Below, one piece after another: positions 35,987 to 44,733 of a stretch of DNA of 64,000 nt. Origin of the DNA: JBBQVS01 sp964250765 (lineage in GTDB: Bacteria; Chloroflexota; Ktedonobacteria; Ktedonobacterales; Ktedonobacteraceae); assembly GCA_964250765.1 (NCBI GenBank), contig CAXUHF010000008.1, positions 12,783-76,782 of the forward strand, read 5' to 3'. The position numbers and the translations under genes are program-made. The notes under the pieces were generated by a model. It worked only from the letters and a program-made list of their open reading frames with translations, made no database searches and had not been told where the DNA came from. How positions within the stretch are numbered: the first letter of the stretch is position 1; every line of letters begins with the position of its first letter.

Positions 35987-37423
35987 ATGGAGCGTTTACA
36001 ACAGCCTCGTATTGTCATTGTTGGTGCAGGAATTGCGGGACTCAACGCAGCCCTTACCCTACAAGATGCGAGTCTTCCGTGCCATATTTACGAGGCCGCC
36101 GCTCATATCGGCGGTCGTATGCACTCTGACACAACGACCTGGGCAGATGGCATGGTGAGTGAATGGTGTGGCGAGTTTATTGACAGTGATCACACGACAA
36201 TACATGCTCTTGTTACGCGCTTTGAACTTCAGCTTATTAACCTGGGGCAACATATAGCGAGTAAAGCACAGACAACTATGTACTACCGCAATCGCTATTA
36301 TAGTGCCCAGGAATTTACACGAGACTTTCGCATACTCGCACCTATCTTGAAACAACAGTATCAAGCGGTGGATTTTCCAACAACACATACACATTTTACA
36401 GAAACAGCAAAGCGACTTGACCACATGAGCGTGTACGATTGGGTTGCCAAATATGTAGAAGGTGGACATACGTCTCCGCTAGGCAATATGTTAAATCGTG
36501 GATGTACAGGTTTCTATGGACTCGACACACATGAACAAAGCGCACTTAACCTCGTGTATATGTACGGCGCACAAGCTGCTGAAGATATGTTTAACGCATC
36601 AAGTGGTCCTATGCGTGGCAGTTCTAAGATTGCAGGTGGCAACCAGCAACTTCCCCATGCTATCGCTGCTCATTTACCAAAGAATTGTATTCATTTAAAT
36701 TCTACTTTAGACGCAATAAAAAAGAATACGGATAGCTCAATCACACTCTCGTTCACAACACCTGATGGTCCGACTGAAGTACAATGCGATGCTGTGATCC
36801 TCACGTTGCCTTTCAGTACACTACGACGAGTCGATTATCAGCAAGCCGGTTTTGACACGCTAAAACAAACAGCCATTGCAGAACTCGGCTACGGCACTAT
36901 CTCTAAGCTTTTCTTGGAATTTGATACACGCTACTGGTATCAAGAGGGTCCCTGGCCCGGCATCAGCAACGGCTTCATCACGACAGACCTGGATATCCAG
37001 GTTCTCTGGGATACCTCGCTTGGGCAAGCGGGACAACATGGCTTGCTTGTCGATTATACGGGTGGGGCAGTGGGAGCATCTTACGCGCCATCGGCTCCAT
37101 ATTCCACCTCGGCTGACTCCGAGCAGGTTCAACACTATGCTCATTCCTGTATAGAGCAACTTGAACGAATTTTTCCTGATATAAGTGCACATTATACTGG
37201 CAAGGCTGCATTGAGCTATCCGACTGGCGACCCCTATCTGCGCGGTAGTTACTCCTGCTGGCGTGTTGGACAATACATTCACTTTGCTGGCTATGAAGGG
37301 ATACGTCAAGGACCAATTCATTTTGCTGGAGAACATTGTTCAACCGAGTGGCAAGGGTACATGGAAGGGGCCGCACAAGAAGGAGCACGGGCCGCACAAG
37401 AAATCGTGCAAGACTATAGGTAA
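35987..37423 (+). CDS. FAD-dependent amine oxidase
   Basis: 478 aa. The FAD loop GAGIAGLNAAL lies in the N-terminal ~25 residues; AHIGGRMHSDT follows, and the C-terminal IHFAGEHCSTEWQGYMEGAAQEGARAA segment is the monoamine-oxidase FAD signature. No Tat signal is seen, so it is cytoplasmic. It oxidises an amine to imine with H2O2 formation; the substrate (tryptophan, polyamine or other) is not deducible. GGAGCGTGGAG precedes the ATG. It starts a tight rightward series with the SDR 10 nt downstream. Confidence 0.88.
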   Translation: MERLQQPRIVIVGAGIAGLNAALTLQDASLPCHIYEAAAHIGGRMHSDTTTWADGMVSEWCGEFIDSDHTTIHALVTRFELQLINLGQHIASKAQTTMYYRNRYYSAQEFTRDFRILAPILKQQYQAVDFPTTHTHFTETAKRLDHMSVYDWVAKYVEGGHTSPLGNMLNRGCTGFYGLDTHEQSALNLVYMYGAQAAEDMFNASSGPMRGSSKIAGGNQQLPHAIAAHLPKNCIHLNSTLDAIKKNTDSSITLSFTTPDGPTEVQCDAVILTLPFSTLRRVDYQQAGFDTLKQTAIAELGYGTISKLFLEFDTRYWYQEGPWPGISNGFITTDLDIQVLWDTSLGQAGQHGLLVDYTGGAVGASYAPSAPYSTSADSEQVQHYAHSCIEQLERIFPDISAHYTGKAALSYPTGDPYLRGSYSCWRVGQYIHFAGYEGIRQGPIHFAGEHCSTEWQGYMEGAAQEGARAAQEIVQDYR

Positions 37424-37433
37424 GGAGCTTCAT

Positions 37434-38261
37434 ATGACAGATATTCAAACTCTCTTTAGCTTACGAGGAGTTACGGCTGTCATCACAGGCGGAAGTGGCG
37501 CATTAGGAAGCACAATGGCACGAGGCTTAGCAAGTGCTGGAGCGCGTGTTGCTATTATTAGTCTACTCGCTGAAACTGGTACAAGAGTTGTAGAGGCCAT
37601 TCGCGCCGATGGTGGACAAGCTATCAGCATCGCAAGCAGTGTCAATGATGATGCAGCACTTGAACGTGCGGTAGAACAGGTCACAAGCACCTTTGGTCCC
37701 GTTGATATCCTGGTTAACGCTGCTGGCGGCAATAATCCACTGGCTACAACAAATGATACGCGCTCATTTTTCGACCTGAGTACCGATGCAACGAACTCTG
37801 TATTCAGTTTGAACGCAATGGGTACCATACAAAGTTGCCGAGCCTTTGGACGGAACATGGCGGAGCGCAAACAAGGCAATATCATCAATATCACCTCAAT
37901 GAGTGCTCTACGACCCCTGACACGTATCCCAGCTTATAGTGCTGCAAAGGCCGCCGTCACAAATTTTACGCAGTGGCTAGCGGTCTATATGGCTCAGGAA
38001 TATAGCCCCAACATTCGCGTCAATTCGATTGCTCCCGGCTTCTTTCTAACAGAACAAAACCGCTTTTTGTTGACCGATGCGCAGAGTGGCGAACTCACCG
38101 AGCGTGGACACACCATCATCAATCACACGCCGATGGCTCGCCTCGGCACACCAGATGATCTTGTTGGCACTCTACTCTGGCTTGCCAGTCCTGCCTCCGC
38201 GTTCGTCACAGGCATTGTCGTTCCCGTCGATGGTGGCTTTTCGTCTTTTGGCGGCGTGTGA
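37434..38261 (+). CDS. SDR oxidoreductase, D-mannonate/fructuronate-reductase-like
   Basis: 275 aa from the ATG at 37434 (TAAGGAG 6 nt upstream). The cofactor loop is TGGSGALG (18-25). The NAAGGNNPLATT segment is characteristic of the YjmF/UxuB-like mannonate oxidoreductase branch of SDRs; catalytic Ser (ITSMSA) and YSAAK are present. Inferred role: interconversion of fructuronate and mannonate, or a related sugar acid. The neighbouring sugar-isomerase and racemase genes fit carbohydrate-acid metabolism. Confidence 0.85.
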   Translation: MTDIQTLFSLRGVTAVITGGSGALGSTMARGLASAGARVAIISLLAETGTRVVEAIRADGGQAISIASSVNDDAALERAVEQVTSTFGPVDILVNAAGGNNPLATTNDTRSFFDLSTDATNSVFSLNAMGTIQSCRAFGRNMAERKQGNIINITSMSALRPLTRIPAYSAAKAAVTNFTQWLAVYMAQEYSPNIRVNSIAPGFFLTEQNRFLLTDAQSGELTERGHTIINHTPMARLGTPDDLVGTLLWLASPASAFVTGIVVPVDGGFSSFGGV

Positions 38262-38299
38262 TACATATCCTTGTTTGCGATAAGAAATGAGAGACTCAT

Positions 38300-39562
38300 A
38301 TGTACGGTACAGGTTCGACGATGGAGACGCTTACAGACAACGACGTGCAACACTTTATCGCGCAAGCACTCGATACACTCTCCTTACAAGGGAAACGCGT
38401 GCTGGTTATCATCCCTGATAGCACACGTACTGCTCCCCTTCCTCTTTTTTTTCGCTTACTGTATGAACACATCGGACGACATGTCGCACATCTCGACTAC
38501 CTGATTGCACTTGGTACACATCCGCCGATGGAAGAGGCAGCGATTGAGCATCTTGTGGGGGTCTCCGCACAGGAACGGGCCGAACACTATCCCAACGTCT
38601 CCATTCTCAATCACTCCTGGTCACAACCTGATACGCTTTCCACCATTGGCACAATCTCGCGGCAAGAGGCACAACAGATTACTCATGGCTTACTGGCAGA
38701 GGACGTGCCTGTAACGCTCAATCGTATAATTTTCGACTATGACCAACTGATTATCTGTGGTCCCGTTTTCCCTCATGAGGTCGTAGGCTTCTCTGGCGGT
38801 GCCAAGTACCTCTTCCCAGGCATCGCAGGACCCGATATTATCAACTTTACTCATTGGCTGGGCGCGCTCGTAACCAGCATGCACACTATTGGCGTCAAGG
38901 ATACACCTGTCCGGCGCATCATTCATCGCGCAGCCGAATTTGTTGACCGACCACTACTCTGTATGGCACTTGTGCTGAAAGACGAGGAGTTGCATGGTCT
39001 CTACATCGGATCGTATCTTGAAGCGTGGAGTGCGGCGGCAGACCTCTCGGCACAACTCAATATTATTCCCGTAACCACACCATTCAAACGAGTACTTTCT
39101 ATACCATCTCACATCTACGACGATCTGTGGACAGCAGCAAAAGCGATGTACAAAACAGAACCTGCCATCGCCGATGGTGGCGAAGTTATTATCTATGCCC
39201 CTCACATCACCGAGATATCCTACACGCACGGCAAACTCATCGACGAAGTAGGCTATCATGTGCGCGACTATTTCACAAAACAATGGGACCGTTTTAAGAA
39301 TGTCCCCGGTAGCATTCTGGCTCATAGCACACACGTAAAAGGTGCAGGCACCTTTGAGAACGGCATCGAGACATCACGCATCTCCGTCACGTTAGCAACA
39401 GGCATTCCAGAGGACCGTTGTAGACAGGTCAATCTTGGCTATTTGAACTATACGAAAATTCATGTGGAAGAGTGGAGAAACCGAGAGCAAGAAGGAATTT
39501 TGTTGGTGCCGCATGCAGGCGAAATGCTCTATCGTGCCGAATCGCTTTTTACTACAACATAG
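38300..39562 (+). CDS. LarA-family nickel-pincer-nucleotide-dependent racemase
   Basis: 420 aa. The LarA pattern is clear: DSTRTAP near residues 40-46, GTHPPM, NHSW (H105), GPVFPHEVVGFSGGAK and INFTHW. H159, K169 and H185 have exactly the spacing of LarA His174, Lys184 (covalent cofactor) and His200 (nickel ligand). Lactate racemase is the founding activity, but many paralogues act on other 2-hydroxy acids, so I do not assign lactate. The NPN synthesis genes larB, larC and larE are not in the window. Immediate neighbours are sugar-acid enzymes. Confidence 0.88.
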   Translation: MYGTGSTMETLTDNDVQHFIAQALDTLSLQGKRVLVIIPDSTRTAPLPLFFRLLYEHIGRHVAHLDYLIALGTHPPMEEAAIEHLVGVSAQERAEHYPNVSILNHSWSQPDTLSTIGTISRQEAQQITHGLLAEDVPVTLNRIIFDYDQLIICGPVFPHEVVGFSGGAKYLFPGIAGPDIINFTHWLGALVTSMHTIGVKDTPVRRIIHRAAEFVDRPLLCMALVLKDEELHGLYIGSYLEAWSAAADLSAQLNIIPVTTPFKRVLSIPSHIYDDLWTAAKAMYKTEPAIADGGEVIIYAPHITEISYTHGKLIDEVGYHVRDYFTKQWDRFKNVPGSILAHSTHVKGAGTFENGIETSRISVTLATGIPEDRCRQVNLGYLNYTKIHVEEWRNREQEGILLVPHAGEMLYRAESLFTTT

Positions 39563-39587
39563 AAAACATCGAGGAGGGAAGAAACAT

Positions 39588-40370
39588 ATGAAATTTGGCG
39601 TTTGTGCTTCCCATTACGAGGTCGCGGCATTACAAGAGAGACCGTTCGATTACCTTGAAGAAAACGTACAACGCTTTCTCGTGCCAGAACAGTCTCAAGA
39701 GCGGTTTGAGGAGATTGTGCGGAAAACTCGCTCATTAGCCTTGCCTATCGAAGCATGTAACAGTATGCTCCCCGCCGATATACCGCTCATAGCCACACCT
39801 CAGCAGTCAGTAGATACTATTCGGTTAGAGCGTTATGTCAAAACGATGCTCCAACGTGCCGAGCAGGTGGGCGTTCATGTTATCGTCTTCGGCAGTGGAC
39901 AGGCACGTGCGTGTCCTCCTGGATACGATCATAACGAGGCAGTACATCAACTTGGTACATATCTTGCGACATGGAGCGAGTGGGGACGCGAACACGGCGT
40001 ATCCGTCGCACTCGAACCATTACGCTACGAGGAAACTAACATCCTGAATACCGTCACGGAAGGCGGCGCGCTCGTCACAGAGCATGTCCATTCGGGCGCG
40101 ACTCTACTTATCGACACCTATCACATGGCCTGCAATGCAGAAAAGCCAACAGATATTCTACCGTGGACATCACTCATTTCTCATGTACATGTTGCTGAGA
40201 AGCAAGACCGCGCAGCCCCGGGACGTTATGATGAAGATATACGTCCCTATTTTTCAGCCCTTCATCAAGGTGGCTATGACCAACGCATCTCGATAGAATG
40301 TCGCTGGCAAGATTTCGTCAACGAAGTAGGACCAGCAATTGAAACAGTGAAGCGACAATGGACGTCATAA
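39588..40370 (+). CDS. Sugar phosphate isomerase/epimerase (TIM barrel)
   Basis: 260 aa from the ATG at 39588, with GAGGAGGGAAG just upstream. It is a xylose-isomerase-like TIM barrel (AP endonuclease family 2). Probable metal ligands lie in ALEPLRYEETN, LLIDTYHM, HVHVAEKQDR and IECRW (Glu, Asp, His, Glu). Substrate unknown; related proteins are hydroxypyruvate, tagatose or inosose isomerases. It follows the racemase gene by 25 nt and is probably co-transcribed. Confidence 0.87.
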   Translation: MKFGVCASHYEVAALQERPFDYLEENVQRFLVPEQSQERFEEIVRKTRSLALPIEACNSMLPADIPLIATPQQSVDTIRLERYVKTMLQRAEQVGVHVIVFGSGQARACPPGYDHNEAVHQLGTYLATWSEWGREHGVSVALEPLRYEETNILNTVTEGGALVTEHVHSGATLLIDTYHMACNAEKPTDILPWTSLISHVHVAEKQDRAAPGRYDEDIRPYFSALHQGGYDQRISIECRWQDFVNEVGPAIETVKRQWTS

Positions 40371-40420
40371 TCTGTCAAACGCCATATATTGGCAAGAGAA
40401 ACGTGTAGGATGCGAACCTC

Positions 40421-40545
40421 TGTACGGGTCTGATTTTATCACACCCTGTGAGCGATTCACAGTGTTGGAGGACGTATGGAACGTTTCATCAATCCCGTGA
40501 AAAGAATCGAGTGCTCACAGGGTGTGATAAAATCAGACCCGTACA
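40421..40545. repeat. Palindromic element B1 (class B, double unit)
   Basis: 33-nt arms 40421-40453 and 40513-40545, perfectly complementary (TGTACGGGTCTGATTTT...), 59-nt loop. The unit GGGTCTGAT / TTT / ATCACACCC keeps the same single C:C mismatch as class A while changing a nested pair. A remnant TTGGTCCCTACAG follows at about 40574-40586. It lies 57 nt upstream of the likely start at 40603. Confidence 0.93.
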
Positions 40546-40602
40546 GTCATGGTGATTTTGTCAAACCGTATCATTGGTCCCTACAGAAGAACAGAGGATA
40601 AA

Positions 40603-42474
40603 TTGCAGGAACAACAGACAACACCCTTACAACGCTTGCTTACAGAAGATGCGATTGGTCAGCTATACAGACGTGAAGGACGCATGGCACAGTTAGGAAA
40701 CGAGGACGGTGTTCTCAAGCTCGATTGGGTAGATGGCGTTGCACGTTTGCTTGCTGATCCTACGACATTAGAGACTGTAGAAGACGAGGCGCGCGCGATC
40801 TGGGGACAAGGAATACGCCACATTATTTGGGCTGGTATGGGTGGCTCCGTTATCACAGTGCGCGTTCTTGTCGAGATGGGTCTTGGCGGAGGACAAGATA
40901 AGCAATTCATCACTATCCACCCGTTAGATAGCACTGATCCGGCAGCCCTAAACGCGATTGTACGTTCACTGACACAAAGCAAAAACCTTCCCTTACCAAC
41001 ATCTTCGCCTGATACAGGCTATGTACACGCACTTTTACAAGATGTCATGATGATTGGTGTCTCAATGGGCATGACCTCGGAGGAGCCAATTACACACCTT
41101 GAATGGTTTACTGCTCTATTGCAACAAGCACAACTACCACCTTCACAGCATCTACTCATCATGACACTTTCTGGCTCCTATCTCGACAAGTTCGCACAAC
41201 AGTATCAAGTACCAACACATCCACTACAACTCGATGGAGGTACAGGGACGGGTGGACGAATGAGTGCACCGACAACACGCGTCTTTCTGCTCCCTGCCGC
41301 TCTTTATCTCACCCGCCTCGTACCCACAACAAGTTTATTACGTCATGTCCTGCAACAAGCATGGCAATATCATACACTCGCAACAACGCACCCTTCCGCA
41401 TCGCCATTTGTACAACTAGCTGCCGCACTGAGTGAAGCAAGTAAAGAGAATGCTTGCCGCTTATTGCTCACAATGCCAGAGGGATGGAGTCCACTTGTAC
41501 AATGGATTGAGCAACTCATGGAGGAAAGTCTTGGCAAAGGCAACAAAGGCGTTGTCGTCTTTTATGAGCAAGAAAAGCAGGGAGACCGCAAGGGTCTCCC
41601 CTACATCTTCGAGAGCATCCTAGATGTAGGGGAGACCCTTGCAGTCTCCCTGTCTCCCCAAGGCGTGGAGACTCGCTATACCGCAGATGGCACGCTTGCA
41701 GTTCAGGTCGTCCCTGAATATCCACAGCCAACACACAACACAAACAACTTCTTTTTATACCAGCCCTATCTCGCCAACCAAGAAACACAAGCGAGACTTA
41801 CCGCACTTGCTGCCAGCTTCTTAGGTTGGCAACTCACTATGGCCCTGTATGGCTATCTTTCCGATATTACATTCGCGGGTCAACCTGCCGTAGAGAACTA
41901 TAAGTCACGCGCACGTATATTACGAAGTCAAGACGACCCTTTACAGGTGCTTACAGACCAGCGAGCAGAGTCGAAGCAAGGTTCGCTAACGCTCTTTGCA
42001 CCTGACAATCTTGGTACAATACAGACACCAGCCGCTCTTTTCGCGTCGGCCCTTTTACGACAAACACAGCATTTAAGTTACCTCGATTGCACCTTTAACG
42101 GTGTTACATCATCACCTATACAATCCTTACTTGACAAGCATATCCCGTTGCTAGGCAATCAACTATTAGGTGTCCCTGTCAAGATACGTCAGGCACCAGC
42201 CGCCTATCATTCAACAGAACAAAGCGAAATGGATGGTCCACCCGCTTTTGTAAGCTTACGCATTCTTGTACGCGCTCATGAAACAAGTCTCCTTGGAACC
42301 TACACTGATACATTTTTACGTGCGCAAGCCATCAGCACATGGCAAGCGATGGTTGAACAGGGACGACACTGCTATCTCTTACTCGTAGATGGGAATGATG
42401 AGGAGGCTGTTGGCTTGCTGACAGTTTTTTTTGAGGACGTAGAACAGCATATTCGTGGGCGTAACGAATTGTAG
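40603..42474 (+). CDS. Phosphoglucose-isomerase-like (SIS fold) protein with in-frame palindrome insertion
   Basis: 623 aa from a TTG at 40603 (AGAGG 5 nt upstream). An ATG at 40549 touches palindrome B1 and is less likely. IWAGMGGSVITVRVLVEMG and ITIHPLDSTDP match the N-terminal SIS domain, and WIEQLMEESLGKGNKGVVV matches the second domain of the PGI part of bifunctional transaldolase/PGI proteins. Residues about 326-350 are encoded by a class F palindrome (41578-41652), in a loop just after that motif. It isomerises a phosphosugar if active. The stop TAG lies in palindrome A6. Confidence 0.78.
   Translation: MQEQQTTPLQRLLTEDAIGQLYRREGRMAQLGNEDGVLKLDWVDGVARLLADPTTLETVEDEARAIWGQGIRHIIWAGMGGSVITVRVLVEMGLGGGQDKQFITIHPLDSTDPAALNAIVRSLTQSKNLPLPTSSPDTGYVHALLQDVMMIGVSMGMTSEEPITHLEWFTALLQQAQLPPSQHLLIMTLSGSYLDKFAQQYQVPTHPLQLDGGTGTGGRMSAPTTRVFLLPAALYLTRLVPTTSLLRHVLQQAWQYHTLATTHPSASPFVQLAAALSEASKENACRLLLTMPEGWSPLVQWIEQLMEESLGKGNKGVVVFYEQEKQGDRKGLPYIFESILDVGETLAVSLSPQGVETRYTADGTLAVQVVPEYPQPTHNTNNFFLYQPYLANQETQARLTALAASFLGWQLTMALYGYLSDITFAGQPAVENYKSRARILRSQDDPLQVLTDQRAESKQGSLTLFAPDNLGTIQTPAALFASALLRQTQHLSYLDCTFNGVTSSPIQSLLDKHIPLLGNQLLGVPVKIRQAPAAYHSTEQSEMDGPPAFVSLRILVRAHETSLLGTYTDTFLRAQAISTWQAMVEQGRHCYLLLVDGNDEEAVGLLTVFFEDVEQHIRGRNEL
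41578..41652. repeat. Palindromic element F1 inside a coding sequence
   Basis: 31-nt arms 41578-41608 and 41622-41652 (CAGGGAGACCGCAAGGGTC...) with one mismatch, 13-nt loop. Total 75 nt, exactly 25 codons starting on a codon boundary, with no stop in frame. The same family occurs outside genes as F2 at 46158-46305. This copy therefore inserts a 25-residue segment (QGDRKGLPYIF...) into the protein. Confidence 0.9.
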
Positions 42475-42600
42475 AGGTCTAATTCTATTACACCCTGTTA
42501 GCAACACATAATGTTAGAGAGGGTTGTAACGCATTTCCACATCCTGCTACATTTGTTCTCGCCCACAGGGTGTAATAGAATTAGACCCCTACAATTCGTT
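42463..42600. repeat. Palindromic element A6 (class A, extended stem)
   Basis: 36-nt arms 42463-42498 and 42565-42600 with one changed pair (GTAGAGG). The core class A element is 42471-42592. The left arm supplies the stop codon TAG (42472-42474) of the preceding gene. The right arm ends 59 nt upstream of the Gfo/Idh gene. Confidence 0.93.
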
Positions 42601-42659
42601 ATTACAGCATTCGTTCGTCAAAGTATACCTGATATGTAGGTAAAGGAGAATATCACCAT

Positions 42660-43718
42660 ATGGCAGAGAAACTACGTTTCGGCATCATTGGCTGTGGTGT
42701 CATCGGTCCCACACATGCCGAAGCAATTGAAAGCCTACCCGATGCACAACTTATCGCCGTTGCTGATCCTATAGCAAATAGAGCGCAAAAGCTCGCTGAC
42801 AAGTACAACGTTACTCCCTACAGCGATATTCAGGCGATGCTGGACAACGAGCGGCTTGATGTTGTCACAGTGTGTACACCAAGCGGTGAGCATGGTAAAC
42901 ACGCGTGTCAGGTGATGCGCACAGGACGACACGTTATTGTAGAAAAACCAATGGAAATCACGCGAGCCGCGATTGACGAGACGTTGCGCGTTCAACAGGA
43001 GATGGGCGTAAAGCTCTCCGTTATCAGTCAACATCGCTTCGATACCGCCACGCAACAGATACACACGCTTGTACAAGAACAGGCATTGGGTCGTCTCGTT
43101 CTTGGCAATGTTCTTATCCCGTGGTGGCGTTCACAGGCGTATTATGATAGTGGTGCGTGGCGTGGAACATGGAAGTTCGACGGCGGTGGCGTATTGATGA
43201 ATCAGTCTATTCACTCGATTGACTTGCTCCAATGGCTGATGGGTTCGGTCAAAAGTCTCTATGCCTATACAGATACGTTGGTACATCGTATGGAAACAGA
43301 GGACGTGGGTGTCGCAGTCCTACGTTTTGTGAATGGAGCGGTTGGCACTATCGCCGCAACAACAGGCGCGTATCCAGGCGTTACAACACGCATTGAGCTA
43401 TTTGGCGATAAAGGGTCAGCCATTATCGAAAACGACCAACTCAGCTATCTACATCTTGCACGCAATGAACAAGAGCAAGCAGGGGATTATGGTTCAAGTC
43501 TGAAAACAGTCCGAAAAAGTGTAGTAGATAGCTCCACAGCACAAAACGCCGCCGCGCTTTCCGCGAACAGTCACGCGTTACAGATCGCAGACATGATTCG
43601 TGCCATTCGAGAAAACGGGACACCACTCGTCGATGGCAATACGGCGCGACAGGCTGTCGATGTCATACTAGGTATCTATGAATCGGTGCGTACACACAAG
43701 GAGATAATTCTTTCATGA
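42660..43718 (+). CDS. Gfo/Idh/MocA-family oxidoreductase
   Basis: 352 aa. Rossmann loop GCGVIG (11-16); the family EKP motif (VIVEKPMEI, 95-97) carries the catalytic Lys. The C-terminal substrate domain has WRGTWKFDGGGVLMNQSIHSIDLLQW with the usual His. It is NAD(P)-dependent and acts on a sugar or inositol. AAAGGAG lies upstream. It overlaps the next TIM-barrel gene by 4 nt (ATGA), a common pair in inositol/sugar catabolism. Confidence 0.92.
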   Translation: MAEKLRFGIIGCGVIGPTHAEAIESLPDAQLIAVADPIANRAQKLADKYNVTPYSDIQAMLDNERLDVVTVCTPSGEHGKHACQVMRTGRHVIVEKPMEITRAAIDETLRVQQEMGVKLSVISQHRFDTATQQIHTLVQEQALGRLVLGNVLIPWWRSQAYYDSGAWRGTWKFDGGGVLMNQSIHSIDLLQWLMGSVKSLYAYTDTLVHRMETEDVGVAVLRFVNGAVGTIAATTGAYPGVTTRIELFGDKGSAIIENDQLSYLHLARNEQEQAGDYGSSLKTVRKSVVDSSTAQNAAALSANSHALQIADMIRAIRENGTPLVDGNTARQAVDVILGIYESVRTHKEIILS

Positions 43719-44569
43719 TTCGCCTATCAGCCTTCGCGGACGAAATATCCGCCGACCTCGACGAACAAATTGCAGTCCTCCACAGCGAGAACATTTCCTA
43801 TCTCGACCTACGCGGTGTGGCAGGAACCAACGTTCTGGACCTGACCGATACGCAGGTCATGACTCTCAAAAACACGTTGAACAAACACAACATTGGTGTC
43901 GCATGCATTGCATCACCGCTTGGCAAGGTTTCAATTGCAAGTCCATTTGATGAAACGCTCAAAAAGCTTGAACGCGCTATTGAACTTGCGAATATCTTTC
44001 AGACTCCTTTTATTCGCGTCTTTTCTTTTTATCCACCTGTCCTCTCAGCAGAAGACGCGGAAAGCGGCGAGTTCGTTGATCCAAGCGAATGGCGTGATGA
44101 GGTTCTCAAGCGGCTACAAACAATGACCGAACAAGCACGCACCGCTAATATCACGCTTCTGCATGAGAACGAGAAAGATATCTACGGTGACACCATTGCG
44201 CGATGCGTCGATCTGTTCAAACATATCAACGATCCCCATTTTCAAGCCGCGTTTGATCCTGCGAACTTTATTCAATGTAAGCAGATTCCGTTTCCAGATG
44301 CGTATGAAGCCCTTTCTTCATGGATACGCTACGTACATGTGAAGGACGCACTTGCAGATGGGACAGTCGTAGCGGCAGACGAAGGGGAGGCGCACTGGTC
44401 TGACCTCTTACAACGCTTACATTCGCAAAACTATGATGGGTTCCTCTCATTGGAACCACATCTCGCACTCGCCGGACAGTTTCAAGGTTTTAGTGGTCCC
44501 GAACGCTTTCATCACGCCTCGCAATCATTGCAGAAATTGCTGCAAACGATACATTGGGAATACGAGTAG
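43715..44569 (+). CDS. Sugar phosphate isomerase/epimerase (TIM barrel)
   Basis: 284 aa, xylose-isomerase-like TIM barrel. Metal-site candidates are LLHENEKDIYG (Glu), AAFDPANF (Asp), RYVHVKDA (His) and LSLEPHL (Glu). It is paired with the upstream dehydrogenase by a 4-nt overlap. It differs in sequence from the other isomerase at 39588. The stop codon TAG (44567-44569) is the first three bases of palindrome C2, so the natural C-terminus may have been trimmed by insertion of that element. Confidence 0.88.
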   Translation: MIRLSAFADEISADLDEQIAVLHSENISYLDLRGVAGTNVLDLTDTQVMTLKNTLNKHNIGVACIASPLGKVSIASPFDETLKKLERAIELANIFQTPFIRVFSFYPPVLSAEDAESGEFVDPSEWRDEVLKRLQTMTEQARTANITLLHENEKDIYGDTIARCVDLFKHINDPHFQAAFDPANFIQCKQIPFPDAYEALSSWIRYVHVKDALADGTVVAADEGEAHWSDLLQRLHSQNYDGFLSLEPHLALAGQFQGFSGPERFHHASQSLQKLLQTIHWEYE

Positions 44570-44633
44570 GGACCGATTTATCGCGTCCCCGTCGGGTGTT
44601 GTTTGCCACGAGGACGCGATAAATCGGTTCCTA
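44567..44633. repeat. Palindromic element C2 (class C, double unit)
   Basis: Arms 44567-44588 and 44612-44633 (TAGGGACCGATTTATCGCGT...), one wobble, 23-nt loop. The left arm provides the stop codon of the isomerase gene. It lies between convergent genes, next to the single-unit palindrome at 44664. Confidence 0.9.
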
Positions 44634-44663
44634 ATGAACTTTGACAATCGAATACGGCACAAC

Positions 44664-44694
44664 GGTAGAGGCAGCAATTCATTGCGCCCCTACC
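44664..44694. repeat. Single-unit palindrome (solo arm)
   Basis: GGTAGAGGC-A-GCAAT / TC / ATTGC-GCCCCTACC: one unit with a 2-nt loop and one bulged A, not duplicated. It shows the basic repeating unit in isolation, 31 nt downstream of C2. Confidence 0.75.
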
Positions 44695-44733
44695 GAGAAG
44701 AATTCCTGTTCTTGGTTGTCCATATTCATCAGA

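Noticed and set aside
2252..42600. Class A elements as ordinary Rho-independent terminators
   Set aside because: They lack a T-tract, have a 70-nt loop, lie close upstream of start codons, and A5 and C1 are in divergent promoter regions.
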